This document shows positions 52,159 to 62,693 of a stretch of 64,000 nt of DNA, piece by piece. How positions within the stretch are numbered: the first letter of the stretch is position 1; every line of letters begins with the position of its first letter. The stretch covers positions 930,001 to 994,000 of the forward strand of contig NZ_JAODIM010000043.1 in assembly GCF_025527015.1 (NCBI RefSeq). Direction: 5' to 3'. Made by a program: the position numbers and the translations under genes. This DNA comes from Winslowiella arboricola (GTDB lineage: Bacteria > Pseudomonadota > Gammaproteobacteria > Enterobacterales > Enterobacteriaceae). The notes beneath the pieces are model-generated. The model was not told where the DNA came from, searched no databases, and saw only the letters and a program-made list of their open reading frames with translations.

Positions 52159-52893
52159 TCAGACCATGTACATTCCGCCATTGACGTGCAGCGTCTCACC
52201 AGTGATGTACGCTGCCTCGTCAGAGGCTAAAAATGCAACGGCATTGGCGATTTCCTGAGCGTCACCGAGGCGACCCGCAGGCACTTCCGCCAAAATACCC
52301 GTGCGCTGGTCTTCACTCAGCGCACGCGTCATGTCCGTCTCTATAAAGCCCGGAGCCACAACGTTAACAGTAATGCCACGTGACGCGATTTCACGCGCCA
52401 GTGACTTGCTGAAGCCGATCAAACCCGCTTTTGCTGCAGCGTAGTTTGCCTGGCCCGCATTACCCATGGTTCCAACTACAGAACCGATGGTAATGATACG
52501 GCCCACGCGTTTTTTCATCATCGCGCGCATTACCGCCTTAGAAAGACGGAACACCGAAGTCAGGTTTGTGTCCAGGATATCCTGCCACTCATCATCCTTC
52601 ATACGCATCAGAAGATTATCACGCGTAATGCCAGCATTATTGACTAAAATATCCACTTCGCCAAATTCAGCACGAATATTTTCCAACACGCTCTCAATTG
52701 AGGCCGCGTCGGTGACGTTAAGGAGCATGCCCTTACCGTTATCACCCAGATAAGTGCTGATCGCGTCTGCACCACTCTGGCTGGTCGCCGTACCTACTAC
52801 TTTAGCACCGCGTGCTACCAGCGTTTCCGCGATAGCACGGCCAATGCCGCGACTTGCACCGGTTACCAGTGCAACTTTGCCTTCGAAGCTCAT
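52159..52893 (-). CDS. fabG: 3-oxoacyl-ACP reductase FabG
   Basis: NADPH-dependent reductase of fatty-acid synthesis. 244 residues from ATG 52893 (MSFEGKVALVTGASRGIGRAIAE). The TGxxxGIG cofactor motif, NNAG, the catalytic serine in TIGSVVG and Tyr-Lys in ANYAAAKAGLIGF are intact. Confidence 0.98.
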   Translation of the reverse strand: MSFEGKVALVTGASRGIGRAIAETLVARGAKVVGTATSQSGADAISTYLGDNGKGMLLNVTDAASIESVLENIRAEFGEVDILVNNAGITRDNLLMRMKDDEWQDILDTNLTSVFRLSKAVMRAMMKKRVGRIITIGSVVGTMGNAGQANYAAAKAGLIGFSKSLAREIASRGITVNVVAPGFIETDMTRALSEDQRTGILAEVPAGRLGDAQEIANAVAFLASDEAAYITGETLHVNGGMYMV

Positions 52894-52906
52894 GTTTATC
52901 CTCGTG

Positions 52907-53836
52907 TTATTGTTCAATAGCCGCTGACAAGGAGGCCTGGTCATTAACCGCCGCCGCTGTCAGGGTGTCAACAATACGTTTGGTCAGCCCGGTTAACACT
53001 TTACCCGGCCCCACTTCCAGCAGCGAAGTCACGCCCTGCGCTGCCATAAATTCTACGCAACCGGTCCAGCGCACCGGGTTATACAGCTGACGCACTAAAG
53101 CACTGCGAATCGCTTCTGGCGAGGTTTCGCATTTTACGTCAACGTTATTCACCACCGGGAAGGCAGGTGCATTAAACGTCACACTTTCCAGCGCCAGCGC
53201 CAGTTTATCCGCCGCAGGTTTCATCAGTGCACAGTGTGAAGGCACGCTTACCGGCAACGGCAGCGCACGTTTAGCGCCTGCCGCTTTGCAGGCAGCACCC
53301 GCACGTTCAACGGCTTCTTTGTTGCCGGCGATAACCACCTGGCCCGGTGAGTTAAAGTTCACCGGCGAAACCACCTGACCCTGCGCAGAGGCTTCACACG
53401 CCTGCTGAATGGCGGCATCATCAAGACCGATAATCGCCTGCATCGCGCCAGTCCCTTCCGGGACCGCTTCCTGCATCAGCTTACCACGCAGCTCCACCAG
53501 TTTGATCGCTTCAGCAAAATCCAGCACGCCTGCACAGACTAAAGCAGAGTATTCGCCAAGACTGTGACCGGCCATCATCACTGGCGCTTTACCGCCTTTT
53601 TCCAGCCATACGCGGTAGATAGCGACTGAAGCGGCCAGCAGCGCTGGCTGGGTTTGCCAGGTTTTATTCAGCTCTTCGGCAGGACCCTGCTGGGTCAGCT
53701 GCCACAGGTCATAACCCAGCGCAGCGGAAGCTTCACGGAAGGTGTTCTCAACCGCTGGATTTTCCACAGCGAGGTCGGCCAGCATGCCGACGGTCTGAGA
53801 ACCCTGTCCCGGGAATACCATTGCAAATTGCGTCAT
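52907..53836 (-). CDS. fabD: Malonyl-CoA-ACP transacylase
   Basis: Transfers malonyl from CoA to ACP. 309 residues from ATG 53836 (MTQFAMVFPGQGSQTVGMLADLA). The active-site serine is in MAGHSLGEYSALVCAG and the histidine in SVPSHCALMKPAAD. AGGA stands 7 nt before this ATG. The gene lies 13 nt after the fabG start on the operon. Confidence 0.98.
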   Translation of the reverse strand: MTQFAMVFPGQGSQTVGMLADLAVENPAVENTFREASAALGYDLWQLTQQGPAEELNKTWQTQPALLAASVAIYRVWLEKGGKAPVMMAGHSLGEYSALVCAGVLDFAEAIKLVELRGKLMQEAVPEGTGAMQAIIGLDDAAIQQACEASAQGQVVSPVNFNSPGQVVIAGNKEAVERAGAACKAAGAKRALPLPVSVPSHCALMKPAADKLALALESVTFNAPAFPVVNNVDVKCETSPEAIRSALVRQLYNPVRWTGCVEFMAAQGVTSLLEVGPGKVLTGLTKRIVDTLTAAAVNDQASLSAAIEQ

Positions 53837-53852
53837 CATCAATTCCTGTTTA

Positions 53853-54806
53853 TCAAAAACGAACCAGCGCCGAACCCCAGGTGAAGCCGCCACCGAAGGC
53901 TTCCAGCAGAATCAGCTGACCGCGTTGAATACGACCATCGCGCACCGCTTCGTCCAGCGCAGCCGGAACCGAAGCCGCAGAAGTGTTGCCGTGACGATCA
54001 AGGGTCACCACCACTTTATCCATGTCCATTCCCAGCTTACGGGCAGTAGCACTGATAATGCGCAGGTTGGCCTGATGCGGCACCAGCCAGTCAAGGGCTT
54101 CACGGTCAAGATTGTTCGACTGCAGGGTTTCATCAACGATATGAGCCAGTTCAGTGACGGCCACTTTAAACACTTCGTTGCCTGCCATCGACAGATACGG
54201 TACGTCCTGCTGATTAGCACGATCCTGATACGGCAGCTTTAACAGTTCGCCATAGCGGCCATCGGCATGCAGATGCGTGGAGATAATCCCCTGCTCTTCG
54301 CTGGCGCCGAGAACGACTGCACCGGCGCCATCGCCAAACAGGATAATGGTGCCGCGATCTTCAGGATCCAGCGTACGCGCCAGCGTATCTGCGCCAATCA
54401 CCAGCGCATGCTTAACCGCACCATTTTTAATATATTGATCGGCCACGCTCAGCGCATAGGTAAACCCTGCGCAGGCTGCGGCGAGGTCGAATGCTGGCGC
54501 ATCATTAATGCCCAGCATTTGCTGAATCATACAGGCCGAACTTGGGAAAGCATGGCTTGACGATGTGGTCGCGACAATAATCAGCCCGATCTCATTTTTA
54601 TCAATGCCAGCCATCTCCAGCGCGCGCTCAGCGGCGTGGAAGCCCATCGTGGCTACGGTCTCATCCGGACCGGCAATGCGGCGTTCACGAATCCCGGTGC
54701 GAGTGACAATCCACTCGTCCGACGTATCCACCATTTTTTCCAGATCGGCGTTAGTCCGCACCTGTTCGGGTAAATAGCTACCCGTACCGATAATCTTCGT
54801 ATACAT
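53853..54806 (-). CDS. fabH: Beta-ketoacyl-ACP synthase III
   Basis: Starts fatty-acid synthesis by condensing acetyl-CoA with malonyl-ACP. 317 residues. The catalytic triad is Cys112 ([12 protein letters not shown]), His ([11 protein letters not shown]) and Asn ([12 protein letters not shown]). It lies 6 nt after plsX. Confidence 0.98.
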   Translation of the reverse strand: MYTKIIGTGSYLPEQVRTNADLEKMVDTSDEWIVTRTGIRERRIAGPDETVATMGFHAAERALEMAGIDKNEIGLIIVATTSSSHAFPSSACMIQQMLGINDAPAFDLAAACAGFTYALSVADQYIKNGAVKHALVIGADTLARTLDPEDRGTIILFGDGAGAVVLGASEEQGIISTHLHADGRYGELLKLPYQDRANQQDVPYLSMAGNEVFKVAVTELAHIVDETLQSNNLDREALDWLVPHQANLRIISATARKLGMDMDKVVVTLDRHGNTSAASVPAALDEAVRDGRIQRGQLILLEAFGGGFTWGSALVRF

Positions 54807-54812
54807 GTACGC

Positions 54813-55847
54813 TCAGTCACTCTTAGGTAATACAGCCTCAAGGCGGGCAGCAATTCGCTCAGGAACTTGCCGCCGCACCGCCTGCTCTGCCTGTTGTATC
54901 GCCACAGCAAATGCGCGTTGATTCGCTGCGCCGTGGCTCTTAATTACGGTGCCCCGTAATCCTAACAGACAAGCGCCATTGTACTGGTCGGGGTTGAGGT
55001 GACCAAAGCGTTTCGCCAGACGTTTTTTAATCCAACGTCCGAGCAATGTCATCCACCACGCCCTTTTGTTACCTTCGCCCGGTGATTTCAACAGCGAAAG
55101 GAACATCCTCACCACGCCTTCCATCGTTTTCAGCGTGACGTTGCCCACGAAACCATCGCAGACTAAAACATCTGTTTTACCGGTCAGAAGGTCATTGCCT
55201 TCAACGTAACCAATATAGTTGATATCTGGCGACGCTCGCAGAATTGCTGCGGCATCGCGAATACTGTCGAGACCTTTCGTCTCTTCCTGACCGATATTAA
55301 GCAGTGCGACGCGCGGGTTAGCAATGTCGAGCACCTGCTCCGCCATCACCGCGCCCATAATGGCAAACTGCACCAGCAGCGCGCTGTCACACTCAACGTT
55401 GGCGCCGAGATCCAGCACTACCGTCCTGCCCTGCTGCTGATTTGGCAGCACGGTCATCAGCGCCGGACGTTCAATCCCGTCCAGCGGTTTTAGTAATAAT
55501 TTAGCCAGTCCCATCAATGCACCGGTATTACCGGCACTGATACAGGCTTGCGCCTGGCCCTCTTTCACCAGCTCCAGCGCCACGCGCATCGAGCTGCCGC
55601 GACTGTTGCGGATGGCCTGCGAAGGCCTGGCATCACTGGCAATAACCGATTCTGCAGGAATGACCTGCACACGCCCCTGTAAAGCGGAATCAGCTTTGGC
55701 AAGTGATGTCGAGATTTTGTCGGGGTCACCGACCAGAAGAAGATGCAGTTGCGAATTAGAGGCCAGTGCCTGCATTGCGGCAGGCACTGTCACGCAGGGA
55801 CCGAAGTCCCCGCCCATGGCATCTATCGCCAGGGTCAAACGTGTCAA
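54813..55847 (-). CDS. plsX: Phosphate acyltransferase PlsX
   Basis: Makes acyl-phosphate from acyl-ACP for phospholipid synthesis. 344 residues, about a dozen fewer than E. coli because the C-terminus stops after [11 protein letters not shown]. The N-terminus [28 protein letters not shown] uses a TTG start at 55847. [27 protein letters not shown] and [22 protein letters not shown] are diagnostic. It lies 27 nt after rpmF. Confidence 0.95.
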   Translation of the reverse strand: MTRLTLAIDAMGGDFGPCVTVPAAMQALASNSQLHLLLVGDPDKISTSLAKADSALQGRVQVIPAESVIASDARPSQAIRNSRGSSMRVALELVKEGQAQACISAGNTGALMGLAKLLLKPLDGIERPALMTVLPNQQQGRTVVLDLGANVECDSALLVQFAIMGAVMAEQVLDIANPRVALLNIGQEETKGLDSIRDAAAILRASPDINYIGYVEGNDLLTGKTDVLVCDGFVGNVTLKTMEGVVRMFLSLLKSPGEGNKRAWWMTLLGRWIKKRLAKRFGHLNPDQYNGACLLGLRGTVIKSHGAANQRAFAVAIQQAEQAVRRQVPERIAARLEAVLPKSD

Positions 55848-55874
55848 AGTATCGCCTTGCGTGACCGCAAGATA

Positions 55875-56045
55875 TTACTTAGCGATGACCTTGCGACCGC
55901 GGTAGTAACCATCCGCAGTGATGTGGTGACGCAGATGAGTTTCGCCAGAAACTTTATCTACGGAAAGAGCGGCGGTGGTCAGAGCGTCATGTGAACGACG
56001 CATGCCACGCTTGGAACGGGTTGGTTTATTCTGTTGTACGGCCAT
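55875..56045 (-). CDS. rpmF: 50S ribosomal protein L32
   Basis: A 56-residue ribosomal protein: [56 protein letters not shown]. It is basic, and the sequence is that of enterobacterial L32. ATG 56045, with GGAG upstream. It lies between yceD and plsX, the conserved order yceD-rpmF-plsX. Confidence 0.98.
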   Translation of the reverse strand: MAVQQNKPTRSKRGMRRSHDALTTAALSVDKVSGETHLRHHITADGYYRGRKVIAK

Positions 56046-56059
56046 GGACCTTACTCCTA

Positions 56060-56581
56060 TTACTTACGCTTTAAACTGGCTAATACGGCAAATGGATTTG
56101 GTTTCTCCGCCTCTTCAGGCAGTTTGCCAAACACCATGTCCGCCTCGGACACTTCACAGTGTTCAGAATCATGAACCGGAACGACAGGCAAAGCGAGGAT
56201 GATTTCATCTTCAACTAATGCCAGCAGATCAATTTCGCCAAACTCGTTGACGTTGATCGGCTCGTACGCTTCCGGCAGTGCTTCAGCCTGATCGTCATTG
56301 ACCACCGGACTAAAACAATACGTTACGTGGACGGCGTGAGGGAATGACTTACCGCAACGCTGACACGACAGAGTTACCGCCAGCTCAGCAGTGCCATTCA
56401 GCACCGCGAGACGTTGGTTGTCGATCGCGAACGACATAGTACATTCAACATCACTGTCCACACTGACGACCGACTCGGCGACGCGCTCCACCTGTTCAGG
56501 TGTATAGACGCCCTGATAATCCAGGCGTTTTTGAGCCGTACGAACCGGGTCAAGAGTCAGGGGTAATTTTACCTTTTGCAT
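56060..56581 (-). CDS. yceD: 23S rRNA accumulation protein YceD
   Basis: 173-residue DUF177 protein linked to 23S rRNA processing or accumulation. The paired cysteines in [11 protein letters not shown] (and VTYCF), and [33 protein letters not shown], are the family hallmarks. It is the first gene of the yceD-rpmF-plsX-fabHDG-acpP-fabF series and is divergent from maf. Confidence 0.96.
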   Translation of the reverse strand: MQKVKLPLTLDPVRTAQKRLDYQGVYTPEQVERVAESVVSVDSDVECTMSFAIDNQRLAVLNGTAELAVTLSCQRCGKSFPHAVHVTYCFSPVVNDDQAEALPEAYEPINVNEFGEIDLLALVEDEIILALPVVPVHDSEHCEVSEADMVFGKLPEEAEKPNPFAVLASLKRK

Positions 56582-56723
56582 AGGGCGCGCATATTATCTT
56601 TGTAACGACGTAGAGTCAAAGAAAAAGGCCGTTAAACAGCATCTTTCACCCATTATTCGCATCCAGTGCGGCGCATAGTTTAAAATGCCTTTATCCGATT
56701 CGCTATATATTCCGCAAAAAATT

Positions 56724-57308
56724 ATGACTAATTTGGTTTTAGCCTCAACTTCACCCTTTCGCCAGGCGCTGTTAAATAAACTTGGCCTGCCATTTATCAC
56801 CGCCGCGCCGCAGGTCGATGAGACGCCACTCGCACAAGAAAGCGCGCCACAGCTGGTGTCACGCCTTGCAGCGGCGAAAGCGCAGGCGCTGGCCGGGCGC
56901 TATCCCGATCATCTGATAATAGGCAGCGATCAGGTTTGCGTATTAAACGGACAAATAACCGGTAAACCGCATACCGTTGAGAATGCCTGTACACAATTAC
57001 GTCAGGCAAGTGGCCAGTCTGTTATTTTTTATACCGGACTGGCGCTTTATGCCAGCAGGCAGGCGCAGATAAATACCCTGTGTGAAACCTTTACCGTTCA
57101 TTTCCGTGACTTAAGTGATGCAGAAATTGCTGCTTATGTCGCCAGAGAGCAGCCGCTAAACTGTGCGGGCAGCTTTAAAAGTGAAGGTCTGGGGATAACG
57201 TTATTTGACCGTTTACAGGGACGCGATCCCAATACGTTAGTCGGATTACCGCTGATTGCGTTATGCGAAATGCTGCGTAAGGCGGGGATGGATCCGTTGC
57301 TGTCGTGA
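56724..57308 (+). CDS. yceF: 7-methyl-GTP pyrophosphatase (Maf-like YceF)
   Basis: Hydrolyses modified nucleotides such as 7-methyl-GTP. 194 residues from ATG 56724, equal to E. coli Yce[57 protein letters not shown] and [16 protein letters not shown] are the Maf motifs. It is transcribed alone on the plus strand and converges on rluC across a REP-like repeat. Confidence 0.95.
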   Translation: MTNLVLASTSPFRQALLNKLGLPFITAAPQVDETPLAQESAPQLVSRLAAAKAQALAGRYPDHLIIGSDQVCVLNGQITGKPHTVENACTQLRQASGQSVIFYTGLALYASRQAQINTLCETFTVHFRDLSDAEIAAYVAREQPLNCAGSFKSEGLGITLFDRLQGRDPNTLVGLPLIALCEMLRKAGMDPLLS

Positions 57309-57326
57309 ACCGGCAGCGGGTTGACC

Positions 57327-57355
57327 TGCAGGGGCGGCGTTCTCGCCGCCCGTGG
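57327..57355 (+). repeat. REP-like palindromic element, single copy
   Basis: Starts TGCAGGGGCGGCG, has the perfect GGGCGGCG-TTCT-CGCCGCCC palindrome and ends CGTGG. The long tail seen in other copies is not preserved. It lies between convergent yceF and rluC and overlaps no gene. Confidence 0.85.
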
Positions 57356-57360
57356 TCAGG

Positions 57361-58311
57361 TTATTTATTGCGCAAAAAGGCCAGACAGCGCTTTAAGCCA
57401 TCATCAAGTGGCGCTTCAACCCGCATCACTTCACCCGTGTTGGGATGGGTGAAACGTAGCGCTGCCGCATGCAGAAACAGGCGATTCAGTCCGCTGCCCG
57501 CCAGCTGGCGATCGAAATCGCGATCGCCGTAGCGGTCGTCGAAGGCGATCGGATGACCACCATGCAAGGTGTGTACGCGTATCTGATGGGTACGTCCGGT
57601 TACCGGGCTGGCTTTCACCAGCGTCGCCATCTCATAACGCTCTTCCACTTTAAAGCGCGTTTCTGACGCTTTACCTTCACTACTGACTCGCACCACACGC
57701 TCGCCGCTTTGCAGAATATTTTTCAGCAGCGGCGCCTGCACCACTTTCAGATGCGATGGCCACTGGCCACGCACCAGCGCCAGATAATCCTTCTGCATCC
57801 CTTTTTCACGCAGCTGCTCATGCAGCGAACGCAGTGCCGAGCGTTTTTTTGCCACCAGTAAAATACCGGAGGTATCGCGATCGAGACGGTGCACCAGCTC
57901 AAGGAAGCGAGCTTCCGGCCGCAGGGCGCGCAGCCCTTCAATCACGCCGAAGCTCAGGCCACTACCGCCATGCACCGCCGTGCCGGAAGGCTTATTCATC
58001 ACCAGAATATGCTCATCCTCATAGAGGATGGCGTCGGCGAGAGAGGCTACTTTCGCCAGCTTCGGCGAAACGGCATCTTCATCGCGCTCCGCCACGCGGA
58101 CCGGCGGGATGCGCACTTCATCGCTCTCTGCCAGCTTGTACTCAGGTTTGATGCGTTTTTTATTCACCCGCACCTCGCCTTTACGCACAATGCGGTAAAT
58201 CATGCTCTTGGGCACGCCTTTCAAATGGGTGCGTAAAAAATTGTCGATACGTTGCCCCGCTTCATCAGCGGAGATGGTAATTATTTTGACAGATGGCGTA
58301 TTGGTTTTCAT
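57361..58311 (-). CDS. rluC: 23S rRNA pseudouridine synthase RluC
   Basis: Makes three pseudouridines in 23S rRNA (955, 2504, 2580 in E. coli). 316 residues. An N-terminal S4 domain (about 15-75: AGQRIDNFLRTHLKGVPKSMIYRIVRKGEVRVNKKRIKP) precedes a catalytic domain with the active-site aspartate in LVHRLDRDTSGILL. PVTGRTHQIRVHTLHGGHPIAFDDRYGD follows. It is divergent from rne, as in E. coli. Confidence 0.97.
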   Translation of the reverse strand: MKTNTPSVKIITISADEAGQRIDNFLRTHLKGVPKSMIYRIVRKGEVRVNKKRIKPEYKLAESDEVRIPPVRVAERDEDAVSPKLAKVASLADAILYEDEHILVMNKPSGTAVHGGSGLSFGVIEGLRALRPEARFLELVHRLDRDTSGILLVAKKRSALRSLHEQLREKGMQKDYLALVRGQWPSHLKVVQAPLLKNILQSGERVVRVSSEGKASETRFKVEERYEMATLVKASPVTGRTHQIRVHTLHGGHPIAFDDRYGDRDFDRQLAGSGLNRLFLHAAALRFTHPNTGEVMRVEAPLDDGLKRCLAFLRNK

Positions 58312-58556
58312 GGTCGGCGATTCTAATTAGTGAGGGATAATAGCGCCACCTCTTTTTCTGTGCTTAACTGAAAGTCTGTCGGGTTAAGTACGCTATATGA
58401 GCGCTTTTTATACGGTTTTCTTGTAACTCCGAAAAAACACGCAATAAAGCTGGAATAAACTTCTCAAGGCGGTAAAAGTAACCTTGCTATAACAAGGTTA
58501 GCAATGGAATAATGTTAGCGTTTTTTCACGTTGTACCTTGTTAAAACAAGCAAATA
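58312..58556. promoter_or_regulatory. rluC-rne divergent region, distal part
   Basis: Contains a perfect 8-bp hairpin TAACCTTG-CTATAA-CAAGGTTA (58479-58500) and a second palindromic stretch CTTGTTAAAACAAG near 58537-58550. Promoters for rluC (minus) and rne (plus) are expected here. No gene is seen. Confidence 0.45.
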
Positions 58557-58683
58557 TTTACCCAAAGTAATTGAAGTTGCAGCAAGGCAGCAAGGGAACG
58601 AATCCCGGTGAGCTGACTCAGGTCAGTGATTCGGGTGAGTGAGCGTAGCTAACGCCGCTGCGGCTTCAAGAACGAAGGGTATA
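58557..58683. repeat. ERIC element
   Basis: 127 bp, the standard ERIC length. The outer ends are complementary (TTTACCC / GGGTATA, with AGTTGCAG / CTGCGGCTT inside). The centre AATCCCGGTGAGCTGACTCA...GTCAGTGATTCGGGTGAG follows the ERIC consensus. It lies in the upstream region of rne. Confidence 0.85.
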
Positions 58684-58689
58684 AAGGAA

Positions 58690-59002
58690 TTTTGCCGGAT
58701 AGCACACACACGCAGCAATGGCGTAAGACGTATTGTGAAATCAGGCATTTAGCGGGCTGCGGGTTGCAGCCTGGACGATAAGACGGGATTGACTCTTTCT
58801 GGTAATTCAGTAGTGGTTCCCCTCGTAAAAGCGCTGTTTTTTCCGTATGAAAAACAGGCTGCCGAGATTTTGCGCCCCTTAGCAGGCGACAACCGTGAGG
58901 TTGACGACTTTGCGAACAGACACGGGGCCATCGGTTGTTCATTGTCCAGCGTTACCATGCCCGTAGCTTTGTCACTAATGTAAGAATAATGAGTAAGTTA
59001 CG
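58690..59002 (+). promoter_or_regulatory. rne 5' leader with autoregulatory structure (rne5)
   Basis: Blocks such as GCAGCAATGGCGTAAGACGT, TTAGCGGGCTGCGGGTTGCA, the stem-loop GCGCTGTTTTTTCC / GAAAAACAGGC and TAAGAATAATGAGTAAGTTA before the ATG match my recollection of the long E. coli rne leader. There RNase E cuts or binds hairpins in its own mRNA to limit its amount. The start of the transcript is not certain. Confidence 0.8.
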
Positions 59003-62000
59003 ATGAAAAGAATGTTGATAAACGCAACTCAACAGGAGGAGTTGCGTGTTGCCCTGGTTGATGGACAGCGACTGTACGATCTGGATATCGAAAGCCCAGG
59101 ACACGAACAGAAAAAAGCCAACATCTATAAAGGAAAGATCACCCGCATTGAACCGAGTCTTGAAGCTGCATTTGTCGATTACGGTGCCGAAAGACATGGT
59201 TTCCTACCTCTGAAAGAAATTTCCCGCGAATACTTCCCTGCGAATTACAATTCTCACGGCCGTCCAAATATTAAAGACGTGCTGCGCGAAGGCCAGGAAG
59301 TGATTGTTCAGATTGATAAAGAAGAACGTGGTAATAAAGGCGCGGCCTTAACCACCTTTATCAGCCTGGCGGGCAGCTATCTGGTTCTGATGCCTAACAA
59401 CCCGCGTGCGGGTGGCATCTCGCGCCGTATCGAAGGCGACGACCGTACCGAGCTGAAAGAAGCGCTCTCTTCACTGGAACTGCCGGATGGCATGGGCCTG
59501 ATTGTACGCACCGCAGGCGTAGGCAAATCTGCTGAAGCCCTGCAGTGGGATCTCAGCTTCCGTATGAAGCACTGGGAAGCGATCAAGAAAGCCGCCGACA
59601 GCCGCCCTGCTCCGTTCCTGATCCATCAGGAAAGCAACGTGATCGTCCGTGCCTTCCGTGACTATCTGCGCCAGGACATCGGCGAGATTCTGATCGATAA
59701 CCCGAAAGTGCTGGAGCTGGCACGCCAGCATATCGCCGCCCTCGGTCGCCCGGATTTCAGCAGCAAAATTAAACTGTACACCGGTGAAATCCCGCTGTTC
59801 AGCCACTACCAGATCGAATCGCAGATTGAGTCTGCCTTCCAGCGTGAAGTGCGTCTGCCGTCAGGTGGTTCCATCGTTATCGATAGCACTGAAGCACTGA
59901 CCGCTATCGACATCAACTCCGCCCGCGCAACCCGCGGCGGCGATATCGAAGAAACCGCCTTCAATACCAACCTCGAAGCAGCCGATGAGATTGCCCGCCA
60001 GCTGCGTCTGCGCGACCTGGGTGGCCTGATCGTTATCGACTTTATCGATATGACCCCGGTTCGCCATCAGCGCGCGGTAGAAAACCGTCTGCGTGAAGCG
60101 GTGCGTCAGGATCGTGCGCGTATCCAGATTAGCCATATTTCACGCTTCGGCCTGCTGGAGATGTCACGTCAGCGTCTCAGCCCGTCGCTGGGTGAATCAA
60201 GTCATCACGTCTGCCCACGCTGTAGCGGCACCGGCACCATCCGTGATAACGAATCGCTGTCACTCTCTATTTTGCGTCTGATTGAAGAAGAGTCGCTGAA
60301 AGAGAACACCAAAGAAGTGCATGCCATTGTTCCGGTGCAAATCGCCTCTTACCTGCTGAACGAAAAACGTGATGCGGTCAGTGCGATTGAAAAACGCCAG
60401 GGCGGTGTACGCGCCATCATCGTGCCTAACGATCAGATGGAAACGCCACACTACTCCGTTCTGCGTGTGCGCATTGGTGAAGAGACGCAAACTCTCAGCT
60501 ACCACCTGCCGAAACTGCATGAAGCGGAAATGGCGCTGCCTTCTGAAGAGGAGCATGCCGAGCGTAAACGTCCTGAGCAACCTGCACTGGCCGCCTTTGT
60601 GATGCCTGATGCGCCACCGGCACCGCAGGAAAGCAGTGCGCCGGTCAAAGAACGTCAGCCAGCGCCGGCCGTACAGCCAGCCACCCCAGCCGCCGCACCA
60701 CAGCCGGGCCTGTTCAGCCGTCTGCTCGGTGGTCTGAAGAAACTGTTTGCCGCTGAAGAGAGCAGCAGTGCTCAGCCGCAGCAGGAAGTCAGCGAGCCAG
60801 TGGTAGCGACTGAAGCGACACCACAACGTAACGATCGTCGCAACAATCGCCGTAATAACAATAACCGTCGCGATCGCAGTGGCGAGCGTGGTGGTGAACG
60901 CAATAACCGTGAGCGTAATAGCGAAGGCCGCGACAATCGTGATAATCGTGATAACCGCGATAATCGTGACAATCGCGAAGGTCGTGAAACTCGTGAAAGC
61001 CGCGAAGACAATCGTCGCAACAAACGCCCGGCCGCAGCCGCCGCTGCTGTTGAGCCACGTGACGATCTGCAACCGGCGCAGAGTGATGAAGCCCGAGCGC
61101 AGCAGCGTGACGAGCAGCAGCAACAGCGTCGCGAACAGCGCGCGGAACGCCAGCGTCGTCGTCAGGACGAGAAACGTCAGCAACAACAGGAAGCGAAGAG
61201 CGAGCAACCGGTGGTTGAAGAACCCGCTGCTGTCGCCGCGATTGCGCCTGAAGCTGATGTCGAAGAGAACGTGCAGGTGATGCCGCGTCGTAAGCCGCGC
61301 CAGCTGAGCCAGAAAGTTCGTTTCGAATCTGCACCGGCTGCCGTAACGGAAGAACCTGCTCCGACGCCAGCACCTGAACTGTCAGATGAACGTGAATTCC
61401 CTGTGGTGCTGCCAGCATCCGTGGAAACCGCTACTGACGATCAGGATGATGCAGAAAACCGTGACAGCATGCCACGTCGTTCTCGTCGCTCGCCTCGCCA
61501 TCTGCGCGTCAGCGGTCAGCGTCGTCGTCGTTACCGTGACGAGCGTTACCCGTCGCAATCTCCGATGCCGCTTGGCTTTGCCGCTGCGTCACCAGAAATG
61601 GCCTCCGGCAAAGTGTGGATCACCTATCCGGTGGCCCAGGCTGCAGACGAGCAGAGCGTAGCTGATAACGCACCAGAAGCCGCCGCTGAAGAACAGCAGC
61701 AGCAACTGAGCGCCGCAGCTATCGCCCTGCCAGAGAGCGATGACGTGACCACCAGCGCAGAAAGCATTGATGCTGAGCAGCCGGTCACGGAAGTTGAGCC
61801 ACAGCAGTTGCCAGAACCTGAAGTCACCCTGGTGGAGACTGAAGAGACCGCAGCGATCGAGACGCCGGTAAACGAAGAACCGGTGGTGATTACCGCCGCC
61901 GATGAAGTGGTTGCCGAACAGACTGCAGCCGCAGCCGAACCGGCAGACGATGCCAGCAAAGCGGTCGCTGAAGCACTGGAAGCCGCGGAAGCCGCACCTA

Positions 62001-62446
62001 AAGTGACTGACGAAGCGCCACTGCCGGTGACTGAAGTTGCCAGCGATATCGCCAGCGACAATGTAGCGGATGTCAGCGAACAGGTTGCCGCTGAAGTGGA
62101 AGAAGTGACTGCCGCAGCAGAAGTGGTTGCCGAAGAACCGGCAGTAAAAGCTGAAGCACCGGCTGCCGCAGTAAGCGCACCGCAGCAGGCGCCAGCCACG
62201 GCGGTCAGTGAACCGCATGCACCGGTTGCTGCGCGTGATACTGCTATCGTGCCAGTGGTTGCTGCATCGGTTAACTTTAAACATCATGCGACGGCGCCGA
62301 TGACCAAAGCGCCTGCGCCTGAGTGGCAGCAAGAGCCTGCACGTCACAGCGACTGGGTACGTCCGGACTACGCCTTTGAGGGTAAAGGTTCTGCAGGTGG
62401 CCATGCGGCAACGCATCAGGCAACTGCACCGGCTACCAAGCCTTAA
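59003..62446 (+). CDS. rne: Ribonuclease E
   Basis: Central endoribonuclease of mRNA decay and tRNA/rRNA processing. 1147 residues, longer than the 1061 of E. coli because the disordered C-terminal half is expanded. The catalytic half has an S1 domain (about 35-120), Asp303 in [14 protein letters not shown], Asp346 in [12 protein letters not shown] and the zinc-link Cys404/407 in CPRCSGTG. The C-terminal half has a membrane-binding amphipathic helix ([15 protein letters not shown], about 570), an Arg-rich RNA/RhlB region with five tandem DNR repeats, Ala/Glu-rich spacers and the PNPase-binding end [23 protein letters not shown]. Confidence 0.98.
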   Translation: MKRMLINATQQEELRVALVDGQRLYDLDIESPGHEQKKANIYKGKITRIEPSLEAAFVDYGAERHGFLPLKEISREYFPANYNSHGRPNIKDVLREGQEVIVQIDKEERGNKGAALTTFISLAGSYLVLMPNNPRAGGISRRIEGDDRTELKEALSSLELPDGMGLIVRTAGVGKSAEALQWDLSFRMKHWEAIKKAADSRPAPFLIHQESNVIVRAFRDYLRQDIGEILIDNPKVLELARQHIAALGRPDFSSKIKLYTGEIPLFSHYQIESQIESAFQREVRLPSGGSIVIDSTEALTAIDINSARATRGGDIEETAFNTNLEAADEIARQLRLRDLGGLIVIDFIDMTPVRHQRAVENRLREAVRQDRARIQISHISRFGLLEMSRQRLSPSLGESSHHVCPRCSGTGTIRDNESLSLSILRLIEEESLKENTKEVHAIVPVQIASYLLNEKRDAVSAIEKRQGGVRAIIVPNDQMETPHYSVLRVRIGEETQTLSYHLPKLHEAEMALPSEEEHAERKRPEQPALAAFVMPDAPPAPQESSAPVKERQPAPAVQPATPAAAPQPGLFSRLLGGLKKLFAAEESSSAQPQQEVSEPVVATEATPQRNDRRNNRRNNNNRRDRSGERGGERNNRERNSEGRDNRDNRDNRDNRDNREGRETRESREDNRRNKRPAAAAAAVEPRDDLQPAQSDEARAQQRDEQQQQRREQRAERQRRRQDEKRQQQQEAKSEQPVVEEPAAVAAIAPEADVEENVQVMPRRKPRQLSQKVRFESAPAAVTEEPAPTPAPELSDEREFPVVLPASVETATDDQDDAENRDSMPRRSRRSPRHLRVSGQRRRRYRDERYPSQSPMPLGFAAASPEMASGKVWITYPVAQAADEQSVADNAPEAAAEEQQQQLSAAAIALPESDDVTTSAESIDAEQPVTEVEPQQLPEPEVTLVETEETAAIETPVNEEPVVITAADEVVAEQTAAAAEPADDASKAVAEALEAAEAAPKVTDEAPLPVTEVASDIASDNVADVSEQVAAEVEEVTAAAEVVAEEPAVKAEAPAAAVSAPQQAPATAVSEPHAPVAARDTAIVPVVAASVNFKHHATAPMTKAPAPEWQQEPARHSDWVRPDYAFEGKGSAGGHAATHQATAPATKP
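60932..60976 (+). repeat. Five tandem 9-bp units inside rne
   Basis: GAYAAYCGY repeated five times in frame encodes (Asp-Asn-Arg)x5 in the arginine-rich region. Synonymous differences between units show it is not a very recent duplication. Length may vary between strains. Confidence 0.85.
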
Positions 62447-62461
62447 TCGTTAGTCGTAACA

Positions 62462-62528
62462 GCCCATCTCACCGATGGGCGTTACCCTTAAAAACCCCCT
62501 GCCAGCGCATGCTGTCAGGGGTTTTTTT
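62462..62528 (+). terminator. rne terminator
   Basis: A small hairpin GCCCAT-CTCACCG-ATGGGC (62462-62480) is followed by a strong stem AACCCCCTG.CAGC / GCTG.CAGGGGTT (62493-62523) with eight T. Confidence 0.88.
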
Positions 62529-62606
62529 TATCTCCGCAACGCTCAGCACGCCATCTTATTAACCACCGGTAAAGATCGAATCCGTTAACAGACGTGAAAT
62601 AAGCAT

Positions 62607-62646
62607 AAAAAAAATCCCGTTAGCCGCTGGTGAGCGAATAACGGGA
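62607..62646 (-). terminator. Terminator of the flagellar flgKL operon
   Basis: On the minus strand TCCCGTTA...TAACGGGA (16-nt loop) ends in eight T. It lies about 48 nt after the flgL stop. Confidence 0.85.
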
Positions 62647-62693
62647 CAAAATAAACGTACCCGGTTTAAGCACGTTCAAATTCGGATGATAAT

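Noticed and set aside
60932..60976. Tandem repeats considered as a CRISPR or satellite
   Set aside because: They are in frame inside rne, 9 bp long without spacers, and encode the known Arg-rich region.
60260..61207. Minus-strand open frame of 315 codons, very hydrophobic
   Set aside because: It is the reverse of the arginine-rich rne region. The Val/Ile/Thr runs are an artefact of the repeats, not a membrane protein.
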